A stretch of DNA of 16,909 nt. Origin: Deltaproteobacteria bacterium. GTDB lineage: Bacteria; Desulfobacterota; Desulfobacteria; Desulfobacterales; ETH-SRB1. Location of the stretch: the NCBI GenBank assembly GCA_030262795.1, contig JAJSZO010000031.1:1-16909 (forward strand). Direction: 5' to 3'. Below the pieces are notes generated by a model that was not told where the DNA came from, made no database searches, and was given only the letters and a program-made list of their open reading frames with translations. Position numbers and translations under genes: made by a program. This document shows positions 6,963 through 15,164 of this stretch, one piece after another (position 1 is the first letter of the stretch; every line of letters starts with the position of its first letter).

Positions 6963-7166
6963 GGAACGTGGACGAATTAACTTCCCCAAGTAGGCGCACA
7001 GATTTGGGTCGAATTTGCCCAAGCTCAAATTCAGCCTCAGATCACAAAAGTTGATGGAATAGCGAGCTATTGCAAGATTTTTGGGATTTGAGCCTGGATT
7101 TGAGCTTGGGCAAAGGCGGCCTGAAGCTGTGATGCATAGTTGCGGAAGTTATTTCGTACACGTTCC
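6963..7166. mobile_element. 204-bp palindromic MITE-like element inside the operon, 3-bp TAA duplication
   Basis: The left arm (6963-~7043) and right arm (~7085-7166) are imperfect inverted repeats. The tips match as GGAACGTG.ACGAA.TAACTTCC, and TTGCCCAAGCTCAAAT (16 bases, inner part) is repeated exactly in inverted form. At the exact centre is AATAGC-GA-GCTATT (7058-7071). The element is flanked by TAA at 6960-6962 and 7167-7169, a direct 3-bp duplication. It has no coding capacity. It sits between the tube gene and the next gene (ATG 7188), whose own ribosome site is weak, so the insertion may have changed expression of the downstream genes. Transcribed, it would form a very long hairpin. 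Confidence 0.85.
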
Positions 7167-7187
7167 TAATACAGCAAACATTAAAAG

Positions 7188-7973
7188 ATGTCACTTGAGC
7201 AAATACCCTTAAACTTTGTTGATGGCAGTTCATGGGCATGTGTACGGGAGATAGTCGGGTTTGATGAGCAATCTGTAAATGGCACGGGGATATTGTCTGC
7301 GATCAGATTGCTTGACCGCCTTCTTGTTAACGCGCCAGGCACTACTGTTGGCCCTGGGTATGCCGTTAATTTGACGTCAGCAGACAGAGATCGCCTTTTA
7401 ACTGCAATCTATATTCAGATATATGGTTCACGTGTAGAAAGCACTGTTAATTGTGAAAACTGTAAAAAGCCATTTGATATAGATTTTTCCCTTGAACAAT
7501 TGCTTGATTCTTTCAATTCAGGAGAAGTAAGTGCGATTCAAATAGAAAAAAAGCAGGGAGGATTATTCAAGCTGCCGAATGGATGTTGTTTCCGTCTGCC
7601 TAAAGGGGAAGATGAATGCGCGGTTTTGGGAATGACACCTGAAGATGCGGAAAAAGAATTACTGAAACGTTGTGTTTTGAAAGGTGATCCAACAGGAGAA
7701 AAAGAGTCATTACAGGATATTATGCAAGAGTTGGCGCCTTTGGTGGATTTGAATATGGATGCTCATTGTCCCGAATGTAACGAGCATCAATTGATTCATT
7801 TTGACATTCAGCATTTCTTACTATCTTCACTGAAACAGGAACAACGGCAGCTTGCTTATGAAGTCCACAGATTGGCTGGAGCATATGGCTGGAGTTTAAA
7901 TGAAATTCTTGAACTCCCAAGAAGTATACGGCGAACATATGTAAATCTTGTAGAGTCAGAACTTGGTTTGTAG
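7188..7973 (+). CDS. T4 gp26-like baseplate / hub assembly protein with CxxC pairs
   Basis: This 261-aa protein resembles the 'T4 bacteriophage base plate protein' family (gp26-like, also named baseplate hub assembly chaperone) that sits next to sheath and tube genes in eCIS loci. The N-terminus holds a helical TSADRDRLLTAIYIQIYG segment. Two CxxC knuckles follow: CENC at 89-92 and CPEC at 194-197, suggesting one shared zinc site. The C-terminal part (LAYEVHRLAGAYGWSLNEILELPRSIRRTYV) is the most typical stretch. It starts 22 nt after the palindromic element with only AAAAG in front, a poor ribosome site. The next gene is 12 nt downstream. Confidence 0.74.
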   Translation: MSLEQIPLNFVDGSSWACVREIVGFDEQSVNGTGILSAIRLLDRLLVNAPGTTVGPGYAVNLTSADRDRLLTAIYIQIYGSRVESTVNCENCKKPFDIDFSLEQLLDSFNSGEVSAIQIEKKQGGLFKLPNGCCFRLPKGEDECAVLGMTPEDAEKELLKRCVLKGDPTGEKESLQDIMQELAPLVDLNMDAHCPECNEHQLIHFDIQHFLLSSLKQEQRQLAYEVHRLAGAYGWSLNEILELPRSIRRTYVNLVESELGL

Positions 7974-7985
7974 ATAGGAAATACT

Positions 7986-8936
7986 ATGAGAAATTATTTG
8001 TCACAAATAGTATCCCGCGCCGCTGGAATAACTGAAGCGGCTGCAATCAAGCCAAACATACAATCCTGGCCTGTCAAAAAAAATGCTGAAAACAGATTAA
8101 ATCCTTTTGAAGAAGGAGGCGATTTTACAGAACCGGCAATGCTGACAAGTCCTATTGATTCAACCACGTTTCCCTTTAAAAAAACAATGCCCTTTAAAAA
8201 AGAGCAATATCCTAAAAATGACTTTCCAGCTATTAATAAAAATGATCATGCACTGGAAAAATCAGATGCCCCAAAATCCGATAGAATATTTCCTGTACGA
8301 CAAAAGAATCTTACATCAATTTCGCCAGAGAGGAATGTTTCACTAACACCGTCTAAAATAAAATCAAATGCTTTAAGAACTGAAAAACCGCTGACTGAAA
8401 AACCTCTTGAAGTTAAAGAACAGGTTATTGAAAAAAGTGAAAAAATCATAGAAAAAATTCATACCTCCGAAATCATGGAATTGGTAAAACCTCTTTCTAT
8501 TGAACCTGATAACAAACATGAAAAAAACCCTGCTTTAAAGGAAACGACTTCAAAAAAGAAAGAGAAAATCCGGGAACCATACCAATCGTCAGATAAACCA
8601 ATACAGCCAACAATCTTAATAAAAAAAGAAGTCAAACCAGCTAGATTGGAATCAAAAAATAACATAAAACCACATAAAAAAAATGACCAAATGGTATCGG
8701 AAATACGCCCAAAAGCGCCCCTGAATAAACATCCGTCATTTGTTTTTGAAAAAAAACAAAAAGAGAAGCGTCTGATTATCGGCAATTTAAAAGTTGAAGT
8801 CGTGCAAACACCAAAAGAAAAAAATAAGCAAATACAATTACCAAAAAAAGAGCGCTCTACTTCTTCGAAATTACAACAAAAGCGATCCGGAACACTTTCC
8901 GGTCTCAAAGTAAAATTTGGTATGGGACAAATATAA
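7986..8936 (+). CDS. Disordered lysine-rich eCIS accessory protein of unknown function
   Basis: This 316-aa protein is dominated by Lys, Glu, Pro and Ser in low-complexity order and is probably largely unfolded and strongly basic. Two short parts look structured: the N-terminus MRNYLSQIVSRAAG and a C-terminal strand-like segment RLIIGNLKVEVVQ (262-274). From memory, eCIS loci often have a variable disordered protein at this position with a similar short start and an 'IGxxxVEV'-type motif near the end. I cannot name its role. It could be a scaffold, tape-measure-like or ruler protein, or an assembly adaptor that binds through its two ends. AGGA lies 7 nt before the ATG. It is 12 nt after the gp26-like gene and 2 nt before the DUF4255 gene. 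Confidence 0.7.
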   Translation: MRNYLSQIVSRAAGITEAAAIKPNIQSWPVKKNAENRLNPFEEGGDFTEPAMLTSPIDSTTFPFKKTMPFKKEQYPKNDFPAINKNDHALEKSDAPKSDRIFPVRQKNLTSISPERNVSLTPSKIKSNALRTEKPLTEKPLEVKEQVIEKSEKIIEKIHTSEIMELVKPLSIEPDNKHEKNPALKETTSKKKEKIREPYQSSDKPIQPTILIKKEVKPARLESKNNIKPHKKNDQMVSEIRPKAPLNKHPSFVFEKKQKEKRLIIGNLKVEVVQTPKEKNKQIQLPKKERSTSSKLQQKRSGTLSGLKVKFGMGQI

Positions 8937-8938
8937 TT

Positions 8939-10285
8939 ATGGCATTACTAGATTTGTCATCGGTAACTAAAGCACTTGCAAATTTACTTAAATATTATTT
9001 TATGGCTTCGGACATATGGTCCACAATGGGCACAAGCCCTACAATTTCGCCACAGCCTCCGGATGAATTAAATATTGATGCAGTAGGACTTTATCTTTAT
9101 CATATATCAGAGGATAACCAGTACAAAAATTTGCCGGCTCCTGGGAATGATATACCACCTGTTCGTTTCGTTCCTATGGGATTAAATCTTTTTTATCAGT
9201 TAACGGCGCATAGTACTGAAGATGAAACAGGCACTTATAAAGAGCAAAAAATGATGGGAATTGCCATCAAGGCTTTGCATGATTATCCAATAATTGATGA
9301 TTCTACAGCAATAGTTGATTTATCAGAAACTAATAACACGGTTTTTCCTTCTGATCTACAAGGTAATGATAACCGACTCCGAATTGTATTACAGCCGATT
9401 GCACATAATGAAGCAATGAATTATTGGTCAGCCGGTAACAAACCTCCTCGTCTTGCCGCTTATTATCAAGTATCCGTGGTGGTGCTGGAACCGGAGAAAA
9501 TACAATCTCGCAGTAGCCGTGTACTAACGTATGGCGTGCAGACATTTGTTGAGGGAGCACCTCGAATTGATAGCAGTAAAAATACCCTGTCTTTCATAAT
9601 ACCAGGTGAAGCAGATCCGCGAGAAGTAGAACTACGACCGGCTCAAGCGCCACCAGCAAAAACACCCCTGCCGGACCCTCTGCCAATAGATCACAAAATT
9701 TCTTTTATTGGCTCCGGACTCAAAGTCGGAACTACCACACTCTTGCTTAAAAATGAACGTTGGGATGATCCTCAAGAAGTTGATTCAACCTGGTGGCAAA
9801 TAGTTGTTACTAAAGATGGTTTGAATGCCGTTATTAGAGAAACACTGAGCGCAGGTGGTACAGCAGTGCTCCCCGGTATATATTCAGCCGTTGCAAAAGT
9901 TATTAAGCAAATTGTACTTCCAAATGGAACGGGACGCGATATCGAACATTTATCCAATCAATGTCCCTTTGCTATTTCGCCGCGTATTGACAGTATCGGT
10001 GCGTTAGACGCAAATAATGTTTCTATAATTACGGGCTACACTTTCCAACATACGGATATTTCTCCTGAGGCTGTTTTAGCATATTTCGGAAACGCTAAAT
10101 TAGAGTCAAAAACAATGGGAGCATTAAACCCGGGTGAATTTAAAGTAACAGGCCCTTTAACATTAGAAGTGCGTTTGCCAAATGTTGATGCCGATGGAAA
10201 TGCCTTTGAATCAGGCAAATTTTATCCAATACGAGTATTTGTAAATGGTGTTGAGTCTTCACCCGAATGGATCGAATATCCATGA
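8939..10285 (+). CDS. DUF4255 / Pvc16-type tail terminator protein
   Basis: This 448-aa protein has an N-terminal Pvc16-like domain (about 1-190): LLDLSSVTKALANLL at the start, then DAVGLYLYHISEDNQYKNLP, FVPMGLNLFYQLTAHS, MGIAIKALHDYPII and LAAYYQVSVVVLEP. This domain is a hallmark of eCIS loci, and Pvc16/Afp16 caps the tube and fixes its length. After a Pro-rich linker (about 232-248), the C-terminal region (about 250-448) looks like two Ig/IPT-type beta domains, ending GKFYPIRVFVNGVESSPEWIEYP. Shorter terminators lack this part, so this is an extended version. The gene overlaps the start of the ATPase gene. Confidence 0.9.
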   Translation: MALLDLSSVTKALANLLKYYFMASDIWSTMGTSPTISPQPPDELNIDAVGLYLYHISEDNQYKNLPAPGNDIPPVRFVPMGLNLFYQLTAHSTEDETGTYKEQKMMGIAIKALHDYPIIDDSTAIVDLSETNNTVFPSDLQGNDNRLRIVLQPIAHNEAMNYWSAGNKPPRLAAYYQVSVVVLEPEKIQSRSSRVLTYGVQTFVEGAPRIDSSKNTLSFIIPGEADPREVELRPAQAPPAKTPLPDPLPIDHKISFIGSGLKVGTTTLLLKNERWDDPQEVDSTWWQIVVTKDGLNAVIRETLSAGGTAVLPGIYSAVAKVIKQIVLPNGTGRDIEHLSNQCPFAISPRIDSIGALDANNVSIITGYTFQHTDISPEAVLAYFGNAKLESKTMGALNPGEFKVTGPLTLEVRLPNVDADGNAFESGKFYPIRVFVNGVESSPEWIEYP

Positions 10286-12369
10286 TAAGTTATGCGCATG
10301 TTCAAAAAGTTATTCAAGATTCAGATAAGCTTAAATCAGAGCCAATATTGGAGTTAGTCCTCCTGCGTATCCGTTTGCGCGCTAAAAGACGTATCGCCTG
10401 GCTGAGGAAACTATGGCGGGAAGAGGGTGACTCCGGCGGGCAGTTGGCGGTGACCCATCCGGAAATTGACACATATCTCGAAAACCGTGATTCGCAGGAA
10501 GCTGAGTTTGCCTGGTATGCATCCGATGATAATGTCAAACATTTGAACCGGGAACTTGTAGAAATTGAAGCAAAAATAGCTGCTGAGAAGAATTCACGTT
10601 TTGCAAAATTATACCAGACTTTTGAGCTAAATCAAGAAGAGGCTGATCTATTTCAACTATGTTTGGCGATAAAACTTGATCCTTCATTGGCTCGTATTTA
10701 TGCTTACCTGCATGATCATGCAGCCAGAGGATATGCCACTGAAGAATTAGCTTTACGGCTTTTTGGTTATGGTCATAACAGCCTGTTGAAGACAGATTCT
10801 TCATTGTTAAGATGGGAATTAATTATTGAAAAGGAGGCAGCACCGGGAGAACCTTACTTACTTAAATGTGATCCTTTTATTGCACAGTGGTTAGTTGGTC
10901 ATGAAGGCCTGGATGAATCACTCGCAGATATTGCCATGTTTCATCTTCCGCAACCACCGTTAAAAAATTGGCCGGTGAATAACACTACAGATTTTCTCAA
11001 GAGGATTTTGAAAAACAAAACTAAACGCGTAAGATTCATTATTGTTGGACCGCCTGGCAGCGGGCGACGAACCCTGGCTGCGATAATTTGTGTCAAATTT
11101 AAAATGCGACTACTCACAATTGATTCAGACCTGGCAAAAGATTGGTATCAGGTTTTTGTCCGTGCTCAGCGGCAAGCTTTATTAGATAATTGTGGAATAG
11201 CCTGGTATGGCGAGAAAGCATTAAGACAGACCTGGACGCAAGGCATTTTAAATGTTCCCATACAATTTATGATTTGTGAAAAAAACCAAAAACCGACACC
11301 GGTTAATGGAATTATCAATTCCTTTATTGAGATGCCTGAACTTCTGATTTCTGAGCAACAAGAACTATTAAAAAGATTCGTCCCCGTTTCTCAAACCTGG
11401 GACAAAGAAGAACTGAACAAGCTGGTATCACAACACCGAATGAGTATTGGGGACATTAATGCACTGGCGGAACGCAATGTTCAAATATTAACGGAAGCAT
11501 CTGATGTGATTCGCGAGTCTGCCCGATACAAATTGGGAGAATTGGCGCAGTTGCTTGAATGTCCTTTTGAATGGGATGATTTGGTGCTGCCAAAATTTTT
11601 GTGCGAAGCGCTTGAAGATTTTATTTTTGAAGCCAAAGAGAGAAAGCAGTTCTGGGAACAGGATAATGCGCGCCGGTTATTTCCCCAGGGACGAGGTCTT
11701 ATCGCACTGTTTAGCGGTCCCCCCGGCACAGGAAAAACAATGGCAGCACAGGTTATTGCGGCCGACCTGGGGCTTGACTTGTTTCGCATTGATCTCTCAG
11801 CCGTTGTTAGCAAGTATGTCGGAGAAACATCTCAAAATTTAGAACGTATCCTCTCCCGTGCCGAACATCTGGATATTGTTTTATTATTTGACGAAGCGGA
11901 TGCACTATTTGGCAAGCGTACTGAAGTGAAGGATGCTCATGACCGGTTTGCAAACACTGATACTAATTATTTACTGCAAGCTATTGAAAATTACCAGGGT
12001 ATAGCCGTGCTTTCCTCCAACAAAAAGGAAAATATAGACACAGCATTTATCCGCCGTTTACGTTATGTATTGGAATTACCCAAGCCGGATGCCAGACAGC
12101 GCAAAATAATCTGGACTAAAGTTACTGGTAAATTAATAAAAAAGGAACACTTGGAAAATCTAAAAGGCAACCTGGAAGTTTTAGCTACTGATGTGGAACT
12201 GACTGGTGCCCAAATAAAATTTGCCGTGCTCTCAGCAATGTTTGCTGCTAAACAAAATAATAAACCACTTGCCATGACACATATGCTGCGTGGCTTGGAC
12301 CGGGAACTGATGAAAGAAGGCCGTACTTTAAGTGGACGTGAACGAGAAAGGCTGCTTAAGCATGACTAA
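10282..12369 (+). CDS. AAA+ ATPase of the eCIS (Pvc15-like)
   Basis: I prefer ATG 10282, which overlaps the preceding TGA (ATGA junction); ATG 10267 would add five residues. Numbering here is from 10267 (700 aa). The N-terminal half is helical and carries a first P-loop-like GPPGSGRR (261-268), in which the Walker A lysine is replaced by arginine. The C-terminal AAA+ module has Walker A GPPGTGKT (484-491), the pore/helix segment VSKYVGETSQNLERI, Walker B IVLLFDEADALFGKR (537-551), sensor LSSN and the arginine finger region DTAFIRRLRY. The family is encoded in nearly all eCIS loci. It is required for, or assists, particle assembly and is not a sheath-disassembly ClpV. It overlaps the following small gene by 8 nt. 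Confidence 0.95.
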   Translation: MISYAHVQKVIQDSDKLKSEPILELVLLRIRLRAKRRIAWLRKLWREEGDSGGQLAVTHPEIDTYLENRDSQEAEFAWYASDDNVKHLNRELVEIEAKIAAEKNSRFAKLYQTFELNQEEADLFQLCLAIKLDPSLARIYAYLHDHAARGYATEELALRLFGYGHNSLLKTDSSLLRWELIIEKEAAPGEPYLLKCDPFIAQWLVGHEGLDESLADIAMFHLPQPPLKNWPVNNTTDFLKRILKNKTKRVRFIIVGPPGSGRRTLAAIICVKFKMRLLTIDSDLAKDWYQVFVRAQRQALLDNCGIAWYGEKALRQTWTQGILNVPIQFMICEKNQKPTPVNGIINSFIEMPELLISEQQELLKRFVPVSQTWDKEELNKLVSQHRMSIGDINALAERNVQILTEASDVIRESARYKLGELAQLLECPFEWDDLVLPKFLCEALEDFIFEAKERKQFWEQDNARRLFPQGRGLIALFSGPPGTGKTMAAQVIAADLGLDLFRIDLSAVVSKYVGETSQNLERILSRAEHLDIVLLFDEADALFGKRTEVKDAHDRFANTDTNYLLQAIENYQGIAVLSSNKKENIDTAFIRRLRYVLELPKPDARQRKIIWTKVTGKLIKKEHLENLKGNLEVLATDVELTGAQIKFAVLSAMFAAKQNNKPLAMTHMLRGLDRELMKEGRTLSGRERERLLKHD

Positions 12370-12598
12370 GCCAATGGTTGAAATCGACGAATTGGTTTTG
12401 CGGGTAACGGGATATAACGAAAACGAAGGCCGTGTTCTGGGCCAGGAAGTGGCTCGTCGTGTTGCTGCCGGATTTACTGACCAGCAGAGGGATAACCATT
12501 TAGAGTCACTTGACTTAAAAGTGAATGTGCCGGTTGGGATATCAAAAAGTGAGATGGCAAAAATAATTTCTGAAGCAATCTTGAAAGGCTTGATTTAA
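12362..12598 (+). CDS. Small conserved-looking eCIS protein of unknown function
   Basis: ATG 12362 overlaps the ATPase stop by 8 nt and gives 78 aa. A longer frame opens at 12332 but would overlap more and lacks a better ribosome site. The segment EIDELVLRVTGYNENEGRVLGQEVARRVAAG is, from memory, a pattern seen in small proteins between the AAA+ ATPase and DUF4157 genes of other eCIS loci. The rest (...LKVNVPVGISKSEMAKIISEAILKGL) ends in an amphipathic helix. The stop TAA overlaps the ATG of the next gene (TAATG), so it is translationally coupled to the DUF4157 protein, suggesting a helper role for that protein. That role is inference. Confidence 0.75.
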   Translation: MTKPMVEIDELVLRVTGYNENEGRVLGQEVARRVAAGFTDQQRDNHLESLDLKVNVPVGISKSEMAKIISEAILKGLI

Positions 12599-14160
12599 TG
12601 CAGAAGCAAGCAACTCAAAATAAACAAAATGTTCAACAGAGTATAGTCCGACGCTCTGCGAAATTGAAAGAGTCTGTCCGGATGAACCATCATCCGTATT
12701 TGCAGGCACAAGACATTGTTGGCAATCACGGGATATTGGGCCGCTATGTATCAAATGCCATACAAACCAAACTCAACGTTAGTTCTCCAAATGACAAATA
12801 TGAACAGGAAGCGGATCGGGTGGCGGAGCAGGTGATATGTACATCGGAGACTGCAATGCACCCTCATGCTGAGCAGGAGGGACAAGAAGTAATCCTTAGG
12901 ACAAATGCGGGTTTTGGCCAGATTTCTGAAGTACGCACGAAGCTGGAAGCACGTATCAACAATAGCAGGAGCAGTGGCCAACCTCTTCCCGCTTCTACCC
13001 GTACTTTTTTTGAACCGCGTTTTGGTCATGATTTCAGCAGGGTACGGGTGCATACCGACAGCAATTCTGCTGAAGCAGCAGGAACAATGAATGCGCTGGC
13101 TTTTACAGTGGGACGCGATATTACATTTGGATCAGGGGAGTATGCGCCAGGAACAGTTGAGGGAAGGAGGTTGTTGGCGCATGAACTAACCCATGTCATA
13201 CAAACAAACAATGTCACAAATACTGACAGTTATAACAAAAATTTAGTAATTCACCGCAAGGAAAATGATAATAACGACTCTGAAAAAGCGGGAAACAAAG
13301 AAGAAAGCCCTATCCCTGGTGCTGTAAAGGAAGCAGCAAAAGAGTTCGCTAATGATATAATTATTAGCATGGGTGAAACAATTATTGCGAAACATCCGTA
13401 TGGAAAAGCTTTATTAATAACAAGCAAATTGTCACACGCCTTTGCTGATGGTGTAGCAAAAGAAATTATTAATGCTCGAAAAAAATATGATACAGCACTT
13501 GAATCGTATCTTAGCGAGCATGGTCGTAGAAACTTGGATGACTATACTCCGGAAGAGCAGGCAGTTTGGAAGGAGGTCTGGTACAGGCAGTACCATGCTA
13601 CTCAAGAGCTTTCCAATGTTATCAAAAGTGGAATATCTCAAGCCATCTTGAAATTCGTAGATATTGCATTGCAGGCGATCGTAGATATAACACTTGGAAA
13701 AATGTTTGGAAGAAAAATTAAAAAGCTGGCCAAGAAAACAGGTGATTTCTTTGGTGATCTCGTGACCGGCGATTATGTTAAGTCGTGGAATTTTTTTACA
13801 CAAGTAACAGAAGATAAAATAGAAGCAACTGTTGCTGAATTGATAGAATTCTCCTTTGATGTTTCAAGCGGATATATAAGCGGAATAATGGTAGAGCCAC
13901 ATGCTATAGGAGAAGAGGAAGGTACTGAGGAAATCGGTGAGGGAGTTGCCATGACTATTATTGAGATTAAAGATAATGTTAGAGCAAAGGTTGATGAGTT
14001 TAGCAATATTCCCGATATTGAAGAACAATGCTGGAACAAGTATTTAAGTTTTTATAAAGAATACCAGTGGCTTGAAGTGCGTATGCTGGAGTATACCTCA
14101 ATAGGATGGTCGCAATTTAATGAACGTGAGCAGAAGGGAGCAGAAATAATAAATAATTAA
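12598..14160 (+). CDS. DUF4157 (eCIS core domain) protein with unrecognised helical C-terminal domain; putative effector
   Basis: This 520-aa protein starts at the ATG overlapping the previous stop. Residues 1-60 are basic and polar, and 58-80 (KLNVSSPNDKYEQEADRVAEQV) is the leader seen in DUF4157 proteins. The DUF4157 core spans about 129-205 with FFEPRFGHDFSRVRVHTDS and HELTHVIQ (HExxH at 195-199). After an acidic, Asn-rich linker (about 205-235), the C-terminal 285 residues form a mostly helical region with charged and hydrophobic alternation (GAVKEAAKEFANDIIISMGETIIAKH..., ILKFVDIALQAIVDITLGKMFGRKIKKLAKK). I cannot assign it. The stretch near 340-385 could be a membrane-active helical hairpin. 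It lies within the structural operon, so it is made with the particle. Effector or cargo status is inference. Confidence 0.9.
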   Translation: MQKQATQNKQNVQQSIVRRSAKLKESVRMNHHPYLQAQDIVGNHGILGRYVSNAIQTKLNVSSPNDKYEQEADRVAEQVICTSETAMHPHAEQEGQEVILRTNAGFGQISEVRTKLEARINNSRSSGQPLPASTRTFFEPRFGHDFSRVRVHTDSNSAEAAGTMNALAFTVGRDITFGSGEYAPGTVEGRRLLAHELTHVIQTNNVTNTDSYNKNLVIHRKENDNNDSEKAGNKEESPIPGAVKEAAKEFANDIIISMGETIIAKHPYGKALLITSKLSHAFADGVAKEIINARKKYDTALESYLSEHGRRNLDDYTPEEQAVWKEVWYRQYHATQELSNVIKSGISQAILKFVDIALQAIVDITLGKMFGRKIKKLAKKTGDFFGDLVTGDYVKSWNFFTQVTEDKIEATVAELIEFSFDVSSGYISGIMVEPHAIGEEEGTEEIGEGVAMTIIEIKDNVRAKVDEFSNIPDIEEQCWNKYLSFYKEYQWLEVRMLEYTSIGWSQFNEREQKGAEIINN

Positions 14161-14206
14161 GTGTGCACAGAATGTTCTTGATAAACTGATTGTGCTAATA
14201 AACTCC

Positions 14207-14335
14207 ATGTCTAAATATTCGATCACCGAGGGACTCTTGGAAGAGGAAAAAGAGGCTCTTAATAACTTTAAGGAGTCACTAACAACAAAGCTACCGACAC
14301 CTAAACGTATGGAGCGATTGTTAGGAGATGGTTAG
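14207..14335 (+). CDS. Possible small ORF (42 aa) or frameshifted tail of the DUF4157 protein
   Basis: ATG 14207 to TAG 14333-14335 encodes MSKYSITEGLLEEEKEALNN... ending PTPKRMERLLGDG, a charged, helical and quite protein-like sequence. Its frame stays open upstream to 14153, reading KCAQNVLDKLIVLINS just after the end of the DUF4157 gene but in the +1 frame. It may therefore be a separate small gene (an immunity-like partner is conceivable), or the original C-terminus of the DUF4157 protein lost by a frameshift in the A/T run near 14150. No strong ribosome site is visible. The remaining gap, 14336-14456, shows nothing else. Confidence 0.35.
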   Translation: MSKYSITEGLLEEEKEALNNFKESLTTKLPTPKRMERLLGDG

Positions 14336-14456
14336 AAAGACTGAGTTTCAGAAGAAAGGGAATTGAGGTAGATACGTGATAAAAAACGAATAACGACTGA
14401 TTGTATGGAAACAATTTTCACAATCTAAACAAAATAATAATATGGGAAAATAATTT

Positions 14457-15155
14457 ATGCCAAACGGATACACCCGAAGTCCCAAACTTCTAAAAGGGGC
14501 ATTTGTAAAACTCTCAGAGGAATTCCTGGGACCGGTTCCCGATATCATTGTGTTTCAATATAATCCGGAAACAATTAAGCGCGATTTAACACCTTCATCA
14601 GCAGAGTCTGAATTCGGTGGGCGATGGGGAGAAGAAACCACAGCAGAACCTTTCGATCCTGGTGAAAAGTTTGATTTAACTCTGGAAATAGACGCTACTG
14701 ACGCGCTGGAGGAACCGGATAAACATCCTGTTGCTGTCGTCTCTGGCATTGCTGATCGCATCTCGGCTCTTGAAATGCTGCTCTATCCTGTTGGCGACAG
14801 CCTGCTTGGCGATTTGATGCCCGCTCTATTTGGATCCGGAGACGCGGTGCCCAGAGGTAGCGTGCCAATTGTTCTCTTTATTTGGGGACCGGGACGTATT
14901 TTACCGGTAAGGCTAACGAGTTTTTCGGTGAAAGAACAAGCCTTTTCACCTAGTTTGTACCCTATTCGAGCGAGTGTAACTGTAGGCTTACAGGTACTGC
15001 CGGATCAGGTTTTTAAAAAGCTTGGCAGAAAACTAAGCGCCAGTGAGGAAATGGCCGTTGCAGCATACAAGTTTACAAGAGGACAAAGAGAAGTTTTAGC
15101 ACGAACTAATTTAGCCAACAGTGCCGAATCAATATTAAGCATGTTACCTTTTTAG
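14457..15155 (+). CDS. CIS_tube-domain baseplate protein (Pvc7 N-terminal / T4 gp53-like)
   Basis: This 232-aa protein matches the 'contractile injection system tube protein' N-terminal domain that precedes a LysM domain in Pvc7/Afp7. Typical segments are IIVFQYNPETIKRDL (about 31-45), GEKFDLTLEIDATDALE, then VPIVLFIWGPGRILPVRLTSFSVKEQAFSPSLYPIRASVTVGLQVL near the C-terminus. It probably links baseplate inner ring and tube. In many relatives the LysM part is on the same polypeptide; here it is a separate gene starting 9 nt after the stop. The ribosome site is modest (GGGAAAA). It follows the only sizeable gap of the operon. Confidence 0.85.
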   Translation: MPNGYTRSPKLLKGAFVKLSEEFLGPVPDIIVFQYNPETIKRDLTPSSAESEFGGRWGEETTAEPFDPGEKFDLTLEIDATDALEEPDKHPVAVVSGIADRISALEMLLYPVGDSLLGDLMPALFGSGDAVPRGSVPIVLFIWGPGRILPVRLTSFSVKEQAFSPSLYPIRASVTVGLQVLPDQVFKKLGRKLSASEEMAVAAYKFTRGQREVLARTNLANSAESILSMLPF

Positions 15156-15164
15156 GAGATAAGG

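Noticed and set aside
8459..8908. Minus-strand 149-codon open frame
   Set aside because: It arises from the A-rich lysine codons of the plus-strand gene read backwards, giving Phe-rich nonsense.
14336..14456. Weak promoter-like and short inverted GATTGT/ACAATC sequence before the CIS_tube gene
   Set aside because: The match to promoter boxes is poor and the repeat is only 6 bp with a long loop; chance is likely in AT-rich DNA.
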